Shown here one piece after another: positions 1 to 9,736 of a stretch of 64,000 nt of DNA (position 1 is the first letter of the stretch; every line of letters starts with the position of its first letter). The notes under the pieces are model-generated. The model had not been told where the DNA came from. It made no database searches and saw only the letters and a list, made by a program, of their open reading frames with translations. The stretch covers positions 124,001 to 188,000 of the forward strand of contig CP007053.1 in assembly GCA_000242935.3 (NCBI GenBank), read 5' to 3'. The DNA comes from Opitutaceae bacterium TAV5 (GTDB taxonomy: Bacteria; Verrucomicrobiota; Verrucomicrobiia; Opitutales; Opitutaceae). Position numbers and translations under genes: made by a program.

Positions 1-825
1 AATGCTGCCGGGCTCGATATCGAGAGAATGGACATAGGGAGCCCAGTCGGGACCGGGCGCAATCGTGGACGGCGCATAAGCGGAACCGGCCGGCGCGGGT
101 TCATAACGGAAGGTAACATCGAGCGTGGCTTTTTTGAGCGGGGAACGTTGCGGGGAAAAGCGGATACGCAGGGTGCAGGTGCGTGCCGCGGTGCTCCACT
201 TGCGGTTGTCCTGGAGGACAACGGAATAGTTGCCCGTGATGACAATCGAGCCGCCGGCGGTGGGCAGGGTCAAGGTGTGCCCGCCCGTGGAGGCGGCGAA
301 GATATTCTGTTTGTCGAGCGTCGCGGGAAGGCGGTAATCGCTCCCGTCCAGCGTGAAGATGCGGTCGAGGTAGCGGGAGATCGGGATGTCACACTGGAGG
401 CTGACTTCGCGGGTGGGGATGCCGCCGGGCGCATCCACGCTCGCCTCCCAGACCGCCCGGAAGGAGGCCGGTGACAGCGGCGTGAATTTCTGGGCAAGGT
501 GGAGCGTCGCGGTGGAACCGGGAGCAAGCGTGCCTCGCGTTTCCCAGGTATTGGCGGAGGCGTCAAGACGCGGGTAGCCTTCGGCGCGGGCGAGATCCTT
601 CTGGAGCGTTTTTTTCCAGTTGTCGTCGAAGTGGATGACTTCAAAGCCGAGTCCGTCGACCCGGAAGACGCCGCTGGCGTTCATGCGGAAGTCGCGCACC
701 TCGGAAACGGTGAATTTAGAGGAGTCTGATGTCTGTGCAGAAAGAGTAACCGTCAGCCGGAGCTGGCCGGAAACGGCTGCACAAACTATCAGCGCAACGA
801 GCAGGGAACGACATCGAGGATACAT
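1..825 (-). CDS. Exported protein of unknown function, 3' end beyond window
   Basis: Open for 275 codons from an ATG at 825 to the left edge, so only the N-terminal part is visible. Residues 1-30 form a basic/hydrophobic leader consistent with Sec export; the remainder is rich in beta-type sequence with many Asp, Gly, Ser and Thr and has no motif I recognise. It lies downstream of a prepilin-like gene on the same strand and close to a PEP-CTERM gene and a LacI regulator, so a role in surface or carbohydrate biology is plausible but only inferred from neighbours. The missing C-terminus could carry the defining domain, for example a glycoside hydrolase. Confidence 0.75.
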   Translation of the reverse strand, partial: MYPRCRSLLVALIVCAAVSGQLRLTVTLSAQTSDSSKFTVSEVRDFRMNASGVFRVDGLGFEVIHFDDNWKKTLQKDLARAEGYPRLDASANTWETRGTLAPGSTATLHLAQKFTPLSPASFRAVWEASVDAPGGIPTREVSLQCDIPISRYLDRIFTLDGSDYRLPATLDKQNIFAASTGGHTLTLPTAGGSIVITGNYSVVLQDNRKWSTAARTCTLRIRFSPQRSPLKKATLDVTFRYEPAPAGSAYAPSTIAPGPDWAPYVHSLDIEPGSI

Positions 826-882
826 AACCAGATTGTGAATACACTTCTATCTGTACGTGACAGAATCGCGTAGCGGACCAAA

Positions 883-1617
883 TCAGCGTCCATACCAGAA
901 AAGACTTGAACCGGAATCCGATGCGATATCGGCATCCCCCTTGCCGTAACCCGGGATCTGCTGTTGACCGAGTGAGGCGACATGGCCGTCGAGGAACAAG
1001 CAGTTGACCTGATTGCCGTGCGCAATTTCGGGCGGCTTGTTGGCAGCCATCATGTCTCCGAAAAGCTTGTTGGTGGAATCCCAGAAACCATCGGCCATGA
1101 CAAGAGTGCGGGAAGGCGCGGACAGTTCGGCATAGCGCGGACGCGGTTGTGCATTGATGCTCCGCCACGGATTGCTGGCATTATTGCGCGTAGGCATTCC
1201 GTTAATGCTATAGGTACGACTCAGGTCACTGGTTTTGTCATGCAGGAGACGTTGCTCAGGACAGTTGAAGACCTTGATCAGAGCTTTCCTGGATGCGTCA
1301 TTGCTGTCGTTGATTTCCTTGACCAGGTCCTGAAAAAACCCGCGACCGGTCCCGTCATTCCAGGCCAGTGGCAACCGGTCCCGGTCATCGTTCACCTTCT
1401 CCATATAGACGATGAACATCTGGCGAAGATTGGAAGAGCACTGCGCTTTCCTCGCGGCTGAACGAACCTTGCCAACCGTGGGGATCAGGATCGCGGCCAG
1501 GATGCCAATGATGGCGATGACGGTCAACAATTCGATCAGGGTGAAGCCGGCAGGCCGTACGTCAGGAGCGACACCGGTGGACGAGGCGGAATGATCGGGG
1601 AGCAATGGAGTAGTCAT
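883..1617 (-). CDS. Prepilin-type N-terminal domain secreted protein
   Basis: 244 residues from ATG at 1617; a longer reading from 1728 would put about 37 poorly conserved residues before the leader. The type IV prepilin/pseudopilin signature [18 protein letters not shown] sits near residue 25, with Glu at position 5 after the expected cleavage. The C-terminal half carries the short FLDGHVASL motif seen in the large Planctomycetota/Verrucomicrobiota families of pseudopilin-like proteins with an H-X9-DG ending. Such proteins are processed by prepilin peptidase and presumably displayed through a type II secretion-like apparatus; the actual substrate is unknown. It neighbours a PEP-CTERM gene upstream and an exported protein downstream on the same strand. 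Confidence 0.85.
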   Translation of the reverse strand: MTTPLLPDHSASSTGVAPDVRPAGFTLIELLTVIAIIGILAAILIPTVGKVRSAARKAQCSSNLRQMFIVYMEKVNDDRDRLPLAWNDGTGRGFFQDLVKEINDSNDASRKALIKVFNCPEQRLLHDKTSDLSRTYSINGMPTRNNASNPWRSINAQPRPRYAELSAPSRTLVMADGFWDSTNKLFGDMMAANKPPEIAHGNQVNCLFLDGHVASLGQQQIPGYGKGDADIASDSGSSLFWYGR

Positions 1618-1627
1618 GGATGGAATG

Positions 1628-1639
1628 GAAAACGATTTC
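1628..1639. promoter_or_regulatory. Candidate LacI-type half-palindrome upstream of prepilin-like gene
   Basis: GAAAACGATTTC is a near-perfect palindrome (10 of 12 positions) with the central CG typical of LacI-family operators, 10 bp upstream of the ATG at 1617. A LacI-family gene lies 1 kb away. Binding is inferred only. Confidence 0.3.
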
Positions 1640-1742
1640 TTTCCCGAAAAGTAAACGGGACCACAGAGGACACGGTCTGGCGCGGATAAAAACAGTCGAC
1701 AGGAAAAGGGCCGGACAGGCCGTGCCATCTGTGGCAGGAGGT

Positions 1743-2507
1743 TTAGCGGCAGCGAATGCGCGCCCTCGTGCGCCAGAGAGCCAGCGGAATAAAAATCCCG
1801 CCGAGAATCAGGGCGCAGGTGGAGGGCTCGGGGATGGCCTGGGTGGCGGTGAAGGAAAAGCTGTCAAACTGGACGTTGGCGCTGTTGGCATAGAGACCGA
1901 CGCCCGTGAAGGCGGCGCCGGTGTAGGTTACCGAGTTACCCATTTTCGTGCCATCGAGATACGCGGTATAAACCCATGAATCGCCCGTCGTATCCAGTTC
2001 GAGTTTCAATACACCGCTTGTTTTGACGGTTGAAGTATTTTGGGCGGAATAGCCGGACGTGTAAAGCGTGGTGCCTTTTCCCTCGTTGCGCAGGACAAAT
2101 GCCCCGCGATGCAGGCTGGACCCTGAAAGCCCTCCTGTTGCGAATGTCGGCGAATCATCGATCGTGAACGAGATTCCGCCGAAGTATCCATTGGCCGAAG
2201 TCCCGGTTTGGGATACATCCACGGTCACGGACAACTCATACTTGAAGCCGTCCTTGAAATCGTAAGCGAGCCATGCGGAACCCGCACCGGCAGTGGAACC
2301 GTCGGCCTTGAAATTGGCGTTGGCCGTCCAGGTGAGAGCGGCGCTGCCATCGGACGCCAGGCCGGTGCTCAGGCCGCCGAGAGCGGTAGTGCTGCTTCCG
2401 GTGAAGTCGTCTTCCCAGGTCGTGGACGATGTGCTCTGCGCGTGAGCGAGGCTGGCAAGGCCGAGGCAGGCCAGCGTTGCGGCAAGTGTCTTGAATGAGG
2501 TTTTCAT
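1743..2507 (-). CDS. PEP-CTERM sorting-domain exported protein
   Basis: 254 residues from ATG at 2507, chosen because it begins a clean signal peptide ([16 protein letters not shown], Ala-His-Ala-Gln cleavage region). The body is a Gly/Ser/Thr-rich beta-sandwich-like sequence resembling LamG/concanavalin-like carbohydrate-binding folds. The C-terminus has [13 protein letters not shown] followed by a hydrophobic run and an Arg-rich tail, which is the PEP-CTERM signal recognised by exosortase for surface delivery and often linked to exopolysaccharide. Divergent from the LacI regulator at 2596, with an 88-bp intergenic region shared by both promoters. Ligand unknown. Confidence 0.85.
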   Translation of the reverse strand: MKTSFKTLAATLACLGLASLAHAQSTSSTTWEDDFTGSSTTALGGLSTGLASDGSAALTWTANANFKADGSTAGAGSAWLAYDFKDGFKYELSVTVDVSQTGTSANGYFGGISFTIDDSPTFATGGLSGSSLHRGAFVLRNEGKGTTLYTSGYSAQNTSTVKTSGVLKLELDTTGDSWVYTAYLDGTKMGNSVTYTGAAFTGVGLYANSANVQFDSFSFTATQAIPEPSTCALILGGIFIPLALWRTRARIRCR

Positions 2508-2573
2508 GATGCTTCGGGTGACTTGAATCTGCTTGTGGATGCCGCGATGCAGGCTTGCGCGAAAGCCCGGGAG

Positions 2574-2589
2574 CGTTTTACATAAAACG
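2574..2589. promoter_or_regulatory. Perfect 16-bp palindrome in the PEP-CTERM/lacI divergent promoter
   Basis: CGTTTTACATAAAACG has 7-bp arms around CA and ends 6 bp before the LacI-family start codon at 2596. A palindrome here is a natural site for autoregulation and for control of the divergent PEP-CTERM gene. Function is inferred from position and symmetry. Confidence 0.4.
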
Positions 2590-2595
2590 AATCCC

Positions 2596-3621
2596 ATGAG
2601 CAAAACCGGTCCCGGCCTCTCCGATATCGCCTCCAGGGCGGGCGTCTCGCGCATGACCGTGTCGCTGGCGTTGCGCAATTCACCGCGTATCCTTCCGGAA
2701 ACGACAGAACGCATCCGGAAGATCGCCCGCGAGCTCGGTTATTCGCCCGATCCCCGCATGGCGGCGGCGATGGCGCGGGTGCGGGATGCGAAGAAAAAGG
2801 AACTGCAGCCGCTGGCCTGGATCAATGCCAACTCCCACCGCAACGCCTTCTCCGAATACAAATGGCTGTCCCCCTACATTGACGGTGCACAGGAAATGTG
2901 TCATGAACTCGGATACAGGCTGGACGAGTTCTGGCTGCGCGAGCCGGGCATGACGGAGCGGCGGTTGTCGTCGATCCTTTCGAATCGCGGCATCCGCGGC
3001 GTCATCGTCACGCCGACGCTGCCGAGCATCACTCATCTGCGGCTCGACTGGCGACAGTTTGCCAGCGTGTCGCTCGAAAACGCCATCCTGCTGCCGCGCC
3101 TGCATCGCGTGGTGCCGGATTATTATTACAACATCATGCTCACGCTCAAGATGCTGCGCCGGCTCGGCTACCGCCGCGTCGGCCTGTGCGTGCAGCAGCT
3201 GGAGGCGCGGCGGTCGCATCACAGTTACCAGGGGGCGCTGCGCGTCTTTCACGCGAGCATCCCGCGCACGGAGCGGACCGCCCCGCTGATTTTCCGTCCG
3301 TTCGATTTCGGGGAGTTCAGCCGCTGGCTGAAAACCCAGCGACCCGATGTGATCATCGGGCACCATTCGCGCATGGTCGAATGGCTGTCGGAGGCCGGAC
3401 TGCGCGTGCCGGAGGATATCGGCGTGGCGCATCTTTCGCTCGACGAGGATTGCGCCGACTGGGCGGGCATCTGGCAGCACAAGCGCCGCATCGGCGCACA
3501 GGTGGTCGAGCAGGTCGTATCGATGATTCACAACAATCGCACCGGGTTGCCCGATCTGGCGTACGAGACGCTGGTGCCGGGCGCGTGGCGGCACGGGTGG
3601 ACGCTGCGGAAGCGGGAGTAA
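2596..3621 (+). CDS. LacI-family transcriptional regulator
   Basis: 341 residues from ATG at 2596, chosen over the upstream in-frame start at 2533 because the HTH begins immediately (GLSDIASRAGVSRMTVSLAL). The HTH and hinge occupy residues about 5-60, followed by the periplasmic-binding-protein-like effector domain. The insert after the hinge (PDPRMAAAMARVRDAKK) is characteristic of the large LacI/PurR subgroup expanded in Opitutaceae. The effector is presumably a sugar or sugar derivative; the sequence does not say which. It is divergent from the PEP-CTERM gene and may control it through the palindrome between them. Confidence 0.92.
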   Translation: MSKTGPGLSDIASRAGVSRMTVSLALRNSPRILPETTERIRKIARELGYSPDPRMAAAMARVRDAKKKELQPLAWINANSHRNAFSEYKWLSPYIDGAQEMCHELGYRLDEFWLREPGMTERRLSSILSNRGIRGVIVTPTLPSITHLRLDWRQFASVSLENAILLPRLHRVVPDYYYNIMLTLKMLRRLGYRRVGLCVQQLEARRSHHSYQGALRVFHASIPRTERTAPLIFRPFDFGEFSRWLKTQRPDVIIGHHSRMVEWLSEAGLRVPEDIGVAHLSLDEDCADWAGIWQHKRRIGAQVVEQVVSMIHNNRTGLPDLAYETLVPGAWRHGWTLRKRE

Positions 3622-3642
3622 TACCCGTGGCCTCCAAATCTC

Positions 3643-3742
3643 CGGATTTTTTACACGAAGGTCGCAAAGAGCGCAAAGGTGGGTACAGGCAACAAAAAGA
3701 CTCGTTCCGGATCTTCGCGTTCTTCGCGATCTTTGTGTGAAA
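3643..3742. repeat. Intergenic inverted-repeat element, 'ACACGAAGGTCGCAAAG' family (copy 1)
   Basis: Left arm reads TTTTTTACACGAAGG then CGCAAAG repeats; right arm reads TTCGCGTTCTTCGCGATC then TTTGTGTGA, an imperfect inverted repeat of about 100 bp. A related copy lies at 35,005-35,082. It separates the convergent lacI-type gene and priA, so a bidirectional terminator role is possible. Confidence 0.6.
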
Positions 3743-3812
3743 TCAGAAACATCAGGGATACCGGTATCATTTTTCCCGGAAACGTTCGGGAGACTGGCGT
3801 TCCCGGCCCCGC

Positions 3813-6053
3813 TCAGCTCAGATTGACCGGGTCCACGTCGAGCACCTGCACAAATTGCTCGGGCCAGGTAAACGTCGCCCGCAGGCGCGAGAGGTCGGCG
3901 ACGATGGCGCTGACGTTGCCGTTGATGAAATACCAGAGCTGGAAACGGTACTCGTCCTTTATCTTCTCGATCGGGCATGGCGCGGGGCCGCGCAGCTCGA
4001 CCCGCGAACCGAGTTCCTTCTCGACGAGCTTCGCCCACTGCTCGGCGAAGAATTGCAGCTTTTCCGGATTCGGTCCGCGGAAGAGATGATGGATCAGATG
4101 ACGCGCGGGCGGGTAACCGAAATCGTTCCGGATCTTTAATTCGGTCTCCGCGAAGCCGTCGTAATCGGCATGTCGCGAAAACTGGATCGCGCCGGCCTGC
4201 GGCGTGAAGGTCTGCACGATCACCTCCCCTGCCCTGTCGCCGCGCCCGGCGCGGCCGGCCACCTGCACGAGAAGCTGGAAGGTGCGTTCGTTGGCGCGGA
4301 AATCCGGGACGTGCATCGAGATGTCGGCATCGACGAGCCCGACGAGCGTGACGTTGGGAAAATCGAGCCCCTTGCCGATCATCTGCGTGCCCACGAGCAG
4401 GTCGATCTTGCCGGCGCGAAACTCGGAGAGGAGTTGCCGGAAGCGGTTCTTTTTCTGCATCGTGTCCGCATCCATTCTTTCGATACGCGCATCGGGCAGC
4501 ACGCGGCGGACGGCTTCCTCCACGCGTTGCGTGCCCATGCCGCGCCAGCGGATGTCGGGCGCAGCGCACGAGGGGCAGCGGGCGGGGGCGGTTTTCTGAA
4601 AGCCGCAGAGGTGGCAGCGCAGCGTCTCGTCGGCGCGGTGGTAGGTGAGCGACACGCTGCAATGCGGGCACTCCTCGACGTGGCCGCATTTGCGGCACTG
4701 CATGGCGCTGGAGTAACCGCGGCGATTGAGGAAGAGGATCGTCTGCTCGCGTTTCGCGAAGCGGTCGCGCATGGCCTCGGCGAGTTTTCCGGAGAGCGTC
4801 GTGAAGCCGCGGTTCTGCATGGCCTCGATCCGCAGATCGACAATCTCGATGTGCGGAAGCTGGCGCGTGTCGATGCGCTTCGTGAGCCGGAGGAGCCCGT
4901 ACTTGCCGGCCTTCGCGTTGGCATGGGTTTCGAGCGAGGGCGTGGCCGAGCCGAGCAGGCAGAACGCGCCGGCGAGCTTGGCGCGCATCACGGCGACGTC
5001 GCGCCCGTGGTAACGCGGGGTTTCGTCCTGCTTGTAGGCGGGTTCGTGCTCCTCGTCCACGACGATGAGGCGGAGAGTGCGCACGGGGGCGAAGATAGCC
5101 GAGCGCGCGCCGACAACGATGCGGGCCTCGCCGGTCGCGAGCGCGAGCCAGCCGTCCATGCGTTCGCCGTCGTTGAGATGGCTGTGCCAGACCACAACCT
5201 TGTTGCCCGGCGCGATGGCTTCGAGGCGACCGCGCAGCCGGGCGACGGTTTGCGGGGTCAGGGCCACTTCGGGCACGAGAAACACCACGCCGCCGCCATC
5301 CGCCAGCGCATCGTGGATGGCGCGCAGGTAAACCTCCGTCTTGCCCGAGCCGGTGACGCCGTGCAGCAGCGTGACGCCGAAGGCGCGTGCGGCGAGCGCG
5401 GCGACGAGCGCGGTGGCGGCGGCCTGCTGTTCGTCGTTGAGGTTGTGCGGGAGCGCGGCCACGGATTCGCCGTCAGCCCATTCGTCGGCGTAGGCCACGC
5501 GCTCGACACGGCGTTCTTCCTCGCGGACCACGCCGCGTTTCACGAGCGCGTTGCTGGCGGCGGCGGTGATGCCGAGGCGGGCAAGAATGAGCGATTTTTT
5601 CTGCGGCCGAAACTGGTCGCGCAGGAAACGGTAGAGTTTCGCCTGGGCGGGGGCGCGGTGTTCGAGCCGGGCGAACTCCTCCGGATCGAGCGGCGTGGCG
5701 ATGGAGAGGAGTTTTTCGTACTTGAGCCCGGCGGCGTTGCGGACGGCGGCGGGCAGCATGGTTTCGATAATGCCGTCGAGCGGCGCGGCGTAGTAGCCGG
5801 CCATCCAGCGCGCGAGTTGCAGCAGGTCCGGCGGCAGGGCGGGGAACGGATAGACGATGTCGGCCAGCGTCTTGAGTTTCGCGACCGGGAAATCGATCGG
5901 CGTGTCGATCTCGCCGACGATGGCGAGCCGCAGGCGGTTGAGGATCGGCACGCGCACGAGCATCCCGACCTGCACCTGCGCGCCAAGCGACTCCGGCACC
6001 TTGTAGTGCAGGAGCTTGTCGAAACCGGCCAGAGGATGGACGCCAACGGTCAT
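3813..6053 (-). CDS. priA: Primosomal protein N' (replication restart helicase PriA)
   Basis: 746 residues from ATG at 6053 (MTVGVHPLAGFDKLLHYKV); an upstream in-frame start at 6233 would add 60 Arg-rich residues that look non-coding. PriA is a 3'-5' superfamily 2 DNA helicase that reloads DnaB at stalled forks. Visible features are an N-terminal 3'-DNA-binding region, Walker A GVTGSGKTEVY, the Walker B/DEAH-type DEEHEPAYK, motif III LLGSATPSLE, a zinc-binding segment with paired cysteines (CRKCGHVEECPHC, CHLCGF, CPSC) and the C-terminal motif VAGRAGRG. Length is normal for the family. Both neighbours are on the opposite strand, so it is probably monocistronic. Confidence 0.97.
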   Translation of the reverse strand: MTVGVHPLAGFDKLLHYKVPESLGAQVQVGMLVRVPILNRLRLAIVGEIDTPIDFPVAKLKTLADIVYPFPALPPDLLQLARWMAGYYAAPLDGIIETMLPAAVRNAAGLKYEKLLSIATPLDPEEFARLEHRAPAQAKLYRFLRDQFRPQKKSLILARLGITAAASNALVKRGVVREEERRVERVAYADEWADGESVAALPHNLNDEQQAAATALVAALAARAFGVTLLHGVTGSGKTEVYLRAIHDALADGGGVVFLVPEVALTPQTVARLRGRLEAIAPGNKVVVWHSHLNDGERMDGWLALATGEARIVVGARSAIFAPVRTLRLIVVDEEHEPAYKQDETPRYHGRDVAVMRAKLAGAFCLLGSATPSLETHANAKAGKYGLLRLTKRIDTRQLPHIEIVDLRIEAMQNRGFTTLSGKLAEAMRDRFAKREQTILFLNRRGYSSAMQCRKCGHVEECPHCSVSLTYHRADETLRCHLCGFQKTAPARCPSCAAPDIRWRGMGTQRVEEAVRRVLPDARIERMDADTMQKKNRFRQLLSEFRAGKIDLLVGTQMIGKGLDFPNVTLVGLVDADISMHVPDFRANERTFQLLVQVAGRAGRGDRAGEVIVQTFTPQAGAIQFSRHADYDGFAETELKIRNDFGYPPARHLIHHLFRGPNPEKLQFFAEQWAKLVEKELGSRVELRGPAPCPIEKIKDEYRFQLWYFINGNVSAIVADLSRLRATFTWPEQFVQVLDVDPVNLS

Positions 6054-6210
6054 GATGCGGGAGCGCGCGCGGAGCGCGAGTGCGGAGGGCGTTTGAGGCA
6101 CAAGCGGGCGGCGCGTGCAAGCGCGGGACGCGCGGCGGGGCGGAAGGAACCGGCGGCGCAAGACAAGGCGCACGGACAGCGGGAGGATTGACGTTTTCCG
6201 GGGAACGGAC

Positions 6211-6777
6211 ATGGTTTTGCGCATGCCTGCCACTCAAGCACCTCCGGTTACGCGCCACGATTACGCGCTCCTTCCCGAAGGTCCGCCGTATTTCCAGCTC
6301 ATCGAAGGCGATCTTTATATGGCTCCCTCACCCAACCGTTTTCACCAGGCGACGAACCGTGAACTCTTCTATGTTCTGGAAGATTACCTTAAACGCAATC
6401 CGGTCGGAGAACTGTTTTGCGCCCCCTTTGACGTCTACCTGTCCGACCTCAACGCCTACCAGCCCGACCTGCTTTTCATCCGCAAGGAAAACCTCGGCAT
6501 CGTCAAGGACCACGGCATCGAAGGCGCGCCCGATCTGGTGATCGAAATCCTTTCTCCCGCGACCGCCAAATACGACCTCGGCCCCAAGCGGGCCATTTAC
6601 GCCCGCACCGGCGTCCAGGAACTGTGGATCGTCGATCCCGCCCGGCGCACGCTCGCCCTCTACCGGCTCGGCGAGGATGCCGCCACCCCGATCGCCACGT
6701 TCAGCGAGTCGCAAACCTTCTCCAGCACGTTTTTCCCCGGCCTGACCATCGCCCTCGCCGACGTTTTTATCACCTGA
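6211..6777 (+). CDS. Uma2-family (DUF820) putative restriction endonuclease-like protein
   Basis: 188 residues from ATG at 6211 (another possible ATG lies at 6223). The sequence fits the Uma2/DUF820 family of PD-(D/E)XK-fold proteins: N-terminal YFQLIEGDLYMAPSP, then YQPDLLFI, then PDLVIEILSP, then ELWIVDP. These families are expanded in cyanobacteria, Planctomycetota and Verrucomicrobiota, and their biological substrate is not established. Divergent from priA with about 160 bp between them. Function as an active nuclease is inferred from the fold only. Confidence 0.85.
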   Translation: MVLRMPATQAPPVTRHDYALLPEGPPYFQLIEGDLYMAPSPNRFHQATNRELFYVLEDYLKRNPVGELFCAPFDVYLSDLNAYQPDLLFIRKENLGIVKDHGIEGAPDLVIEILSPATAKYDLGPKRAIYARTGVQELWIVDPARRTLALYRLGEDAATPIATFSESQTFSSTFFPGLTIALADVFIT

Positions 6778-6877
6778 CCGGCGGGGTTTCCCCCGGCGCT
6801 CCGGCCGCCAGCCGCCGTCTTCGCCGGTTCATCCGCGACATTGACAGCCGGCCCTCCCCTCCCCGAAATCCCTCCCT

Positions 6878-7351
6878 GTGAGCAACGACGCTGCCCGCGA
6901 AAAATTCAAATCCTACCTCGGCACCAAAGGCCTGCGCGTGACCAACCAGCGTCTCGCCATCTTCGAGGCTGCCTTCACGCAGGAGGAACACTTCACCGCC
7001 GAAGAGCTGCTCGACCATGCGCGGGCCATCGACGACTCCGTCTCCCGGGCCACGGTCTACCGCACCCTGCCGATCATGATCGAGAGCGCCCTCCTCCGCG
7101 AGGTCGATATCGGCAAGAACCTCAAGTACTACCACCCCAACAAGGACAACAATGCCCAGGTCGCCCAGGTGATCTGCGTGGATTGCGACAAGATTTTCGA
7201 GATCAGCGCCCCCTTCATGGAGTGGTACGGCAGCACCGTGTCCTCCAAACTCGGGCTCACCCCCGTCTCCCAGCGCCTGCAGGTCAACGCCCACTGCAAC
7301 AAGCTCAAGCAAACGGGCGCCTGCGAACATCGCACCGGAACGAAAGGCTGA
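6878..7351 (+). CDS. Fur-family transcriptional regulator
   Basis: 157 residues from a GTG at 6878. The winged-helix region ([28 protein letters not shown]) and the C-terminal dimerisation domain are typical of Fur/PerR/Zur proteins. Two cysteine pairs remain (CVDC and a later C-X9-C in [13 protein letters not shown]), which would form the structural zinc site. The usual His-rich HHH segment is replaced by [12 protein letters not shown], so the sensed metal or peroxide cannot be assigned. A TPR protein follows 130 bp downstream on the same strand. Confidence 0.92.
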   Translation: MSNDAAREKFKSYLGTKGLRVTNQRLAIFEAAFTQEEHFTAEELLDHARAIDDSVSRATVYRTLPIMIESALLREVDIGKNLKYYHPNKDNNAQVAQVICVDCDKIFEISAPFMEWYGSTVSSKLGLTPVSQRLQVNAHCNKLKQTGACEHRTGTKG

Positions 7352-7478
7352 ACCGGACCGCCCGAAGCCCGGAAGGCCGCCGCACCCGCCAGCATCTGCC
7401 GGTGCGGTCCCCCTCCCCTCCCCCTCCCGGTTTCCGCTTTCAGCTTTTCAGTTTTCAGCATTCCAGTTTTTTCCGCCC

Positions 7479-7853
7479 ATGGCCCGCAAGGAAGACATCT
7501 CGTTCGACATCAGCTTCTACGAATCCGTGCTTCGCCGCGATTCGTCCTACACCGAGGTGATCGAGCTCCTCGGCGGCCTTTACACCAAGGCCGGCCGCAT
7601 CGCCGACGGCCTGAAAATGGACCGCAAGCTCGTGCGCCTGCAGCCCGACAACGCCACCGCCCACTATAACCTCGCGTGCAGCCTCGCGCTCATGGAACGG
7701 CCCTCCGACGCGCTCCGGTCGCTTGCGGATGCCGTGGAGCGCGGCTACGATGACCCTGCCTGGATGGCAAAGGACACCGATCTCACCTCGCTGCACGGAC
7801 TCCCCGAGTTCGCCCGCCTGCTGGCCGAAGTGAAAAAACGCCAATCCGCCTGA
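7479..7853 (+). CDS. Small TPR-repeat protein
   Basis: 124 residues from ATG at 7479. Two to three tetratricopeptide-like helical hairpins are visible (YTEVIELLGGLYTKAGRI; PDNATAHYNLACSLALM; PSDALRSLADAVERGY) followed by a terminal region typical of bacterial TPR-end proteins. Such proteins are protein-interaction scaffolds; the partner is unknown. It sits between the Fur-family regulator and nadA on the same strand with about 130-bp gaps, so co-transcription is possible but not shown. Confidence 0.85.
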   Translation: MARKEDISFDISFYESVLRRDSSYTEVIELLGGLYTKAGRIADGLKMDRKLVRLQPDNATAHYNLACSLALMERPSDALRSLADAVERGYDDPAWMAKDTDLTSLHGLPEFARLLAEVKKRQSA

Positions 7854-7981
7854 AACACCTTTTGCCGCCAGCGCCGGTGCCGGCGCCGGCCGGCCGGGCG
7901 GCCTGCCTGCCGCCAAACCCGGCCTGTTTTTTCCCGACTTCCCGTTTTCCCGACCGACTACCGACCACCGACCGCCAACCG

Positions 7982-8962
7982 ATGCCCGCCACTCTCAACT
8001 ACGAACCGCTGATCGTCGCGCCCCGCCGCACCACTCCGGTTCTCACGCCGATCCAGGAGGAAATCCTCGCCCTCAAACGCGAGCGCAACGCCGTCATCCT
8101 CGCGCACAATTACCAGATCGAAGCCATCCAGCAGGTCGCCGATTATGTGGGCGACTCGCTCGGCCTCTCCTGGCAGGCGCAGGCGGCGCAGGCCGACGTG
8201 ATCCTTTTCTGCGGCGTCCACTTCATGGCCGAGACGGCCAAGATCGTGAACCCCGCCCGCACCGTGCTCCTGCCCGAACTCGAGGCCGGCTGCTCGCTCT
8301 CGGATTCGTGCCCGGCCGAACGCCTTGCCGCGTACAAGGCCGCGCACCCCGAGGTTTACGTCGTCGCCTACATCAACTGCTCGGCCGCGGTAAAAGCCCT
8401 TTGCGACGTCATCTGCACCAGCGGCAACGCCATGAAAATCGTCAGCAAGGTGCCGGCCGACCGCGAAATCCTCTTCGTGCCCGACCAGAACCTCGGCCAG
8501 TGGGTGCAACAAAAAACCGGGAGGAAAATGCGTCTGTGGCCCGGAAGCTGTTACGCCCACGTGCAGTTCACCACCCAGGCCATCGAAAGGATCCGCGACC
8601 GCTTCCCCGGCGCACCCGTTGTCGCGCACCCCGAATGCGTGCAGGCCGTCCGCGACCTCGCCGACGAAGTGTGCTCGACCGAACTGATGGTCAAGTTTGC
8701 CCGGGAGACGCCGTCGGACGAAATCATTGTGGTAACCGAGAGCGGCATGCTGCACCGCCTGCGCAAGGAAGTGCCACACAAGACCTTCATCGCCGGCCCC
8801 ACCGACACCTGCGCCTGCAACGACTGCCGGTTCATGAAGATGAACACCATCGAAAAGGTACGCGACGCGCTCAAAAACATGGCGCCCGAAATCGACGTTC
8901 CCGAACCGATCCGCACCCGCGCCCTCGCGCCGATCCAGCGCATGCTCGACTGGAGCCGGTGA
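7982..8962 (+). CDS. nadA: Quinolinate synthase NadA
   Basis: 326 residues from ATG at 7982; an earlier in-frame start at 7862 would add a Pro/Ala-rich stretch unlike NadA. The enzyme condenses iminoaspartate with dihydroxyacetone phosphate to quinolinate in NAD synthesis and carries a [4Fe-4S] cluster. The three cluster cysteines lie in EAGCSLSDSC, HPECVQAV and TCACNDCRFM. The N-terminal ILAHNYQ and the GDSLGLS segments are family signatures. No nadB or nadC is adjacent. The protein ends only 9 bp before the convergent DeoR-type gene. Confidence 0.96.
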   Translation: MPATLNYEPLIVAPRRTTPVLTPIQEEILALKRERNAVILAHNYQIEAIQQVADYVGDSLGLSWQAQAAQADVILFCGVHFMAETAKIVNPARTVLLPELEAGCSLSDSCPAERLAAYKAAHPEVYVVAYINCSAAVKALCDVICTSGNAMKIVSKVPADREILFVPDQNLGQWVQQKTGRKMRLWPGSCYAHVQFTTQAIERIRDRFPGAPVVAHPECVQAVRDLADEVCSTELMVKFARETPSDEIIVVTESGMLHRLRKEVPHKTFIAGPTDTCACNDCRFMKMNTIEKVRDALKNMAPEIDVPEPIRTRALAPIQRMLDWSR

Positions 8963-8971
8963 CGGCCGCGG

Positions 8972-9736
8972 TCACTCGGCCACCAGGAACTTCGCACCGG
9001 CCGACTGGATGGCGCGCGAGATCGGTGTGGCCGGAGACTTGTCCGTCACGATGGTGAAACGCGGCTCGAAGGGCGCGGTGAGGCTGAGCGCCTTCCGGCC
9101 GAATTTCGAACTGTCGAGGGCGAAGATCGTGCGCTCCGCCGCCACCAGCATCTTGCGCTGCACGGCCACGATCAGAGCATTGTGATTCCACACCCCCGCC
9201 TCGGTGATGCCGGCGCCGCCGAGGATCGCGAGGTCGGCGTGGATCTCCTCCAGTGATTTCTCGCAAAGCGGGCCCACCAGCGCGCCGAGCCGGTTGTGGA
9301 TGCCGCCGCCGGTGACGATCGTTTCGAGCGAACCGATTTCGCTGAACAGCCCGGCGATCGGCAGCGAATTGGTGATGACCTGCAGGCGCTTGCTCACGAG
9401 CAGCCGCGCCACCGCATAGGTGGACGTGCCGCTGTCGAGGATCACCGTCATGCCCGGCTGCACCTGCTCCGCGATGGTGCGGGCGATCACGTGTTTCTCG
9501 TCGGCCTGACGTTCGTCGCGGGCGATGAAATCGTACTCGCGGGCCAGTTCGTCGGTCTCGATCAGCGACGCGCCCCCGTGGTGCCGGCGCAGCACGCCGC
9601 GCCCGGCGAGTTGGTCGAGCGCGCGCCGCACCGTGGACAGCGAGATCGAAAAACGCTCCGCCAGCGTGTGCAGGTCGGCATACTTGTGTTCGCGGATGAA
9701 CCGCTCGATGAGATCGATGCGCTGTTTGTTGGTCAC
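8972..9736 (-). CDS. DeoR-family transcriptional regulator
   Basis: 254 residues from GTG at 9736, chosen because the DNA-binding domain starts at once (VTNKQRIDLIERFIREHKYADLHTLAERF). The N-terminal DeoR winged HTH ends with the signature GVLRRHHGGA. The C-terminal DeoRC sensor domain shows ILDSGTSTYAVARLL and TGGGIHN and would bind a phosphorylated sugar intermediate, as in other members. The adjacent genes do not reveal its target. An ATG-initiated version starting at 9850 is possible but would add about 38 residues of atypical sequence. Confidence 0.92.
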   Translation of the reverse strand: MTNKQRIDLIERFIREHKYADLHTLAERFSISLSTVRRALDQLAGRGVLRRHHGGASLIETDELAREYDFIARDERQADEKHVIARTIAEQVQPGMTVILDSGTSTYAVARLLVSKRLQVITNSLPIAGLFSEIGSLETIVTGGGIHNRLGALVGPLCEKSLEEIHADLAILGGAGITEAGVWNHNALIVAVQRKMLVAAERTIFALDSSKFGRKALSLTAPFEPRFTIVTDKSPATPISRAIQSAGAKFLVAE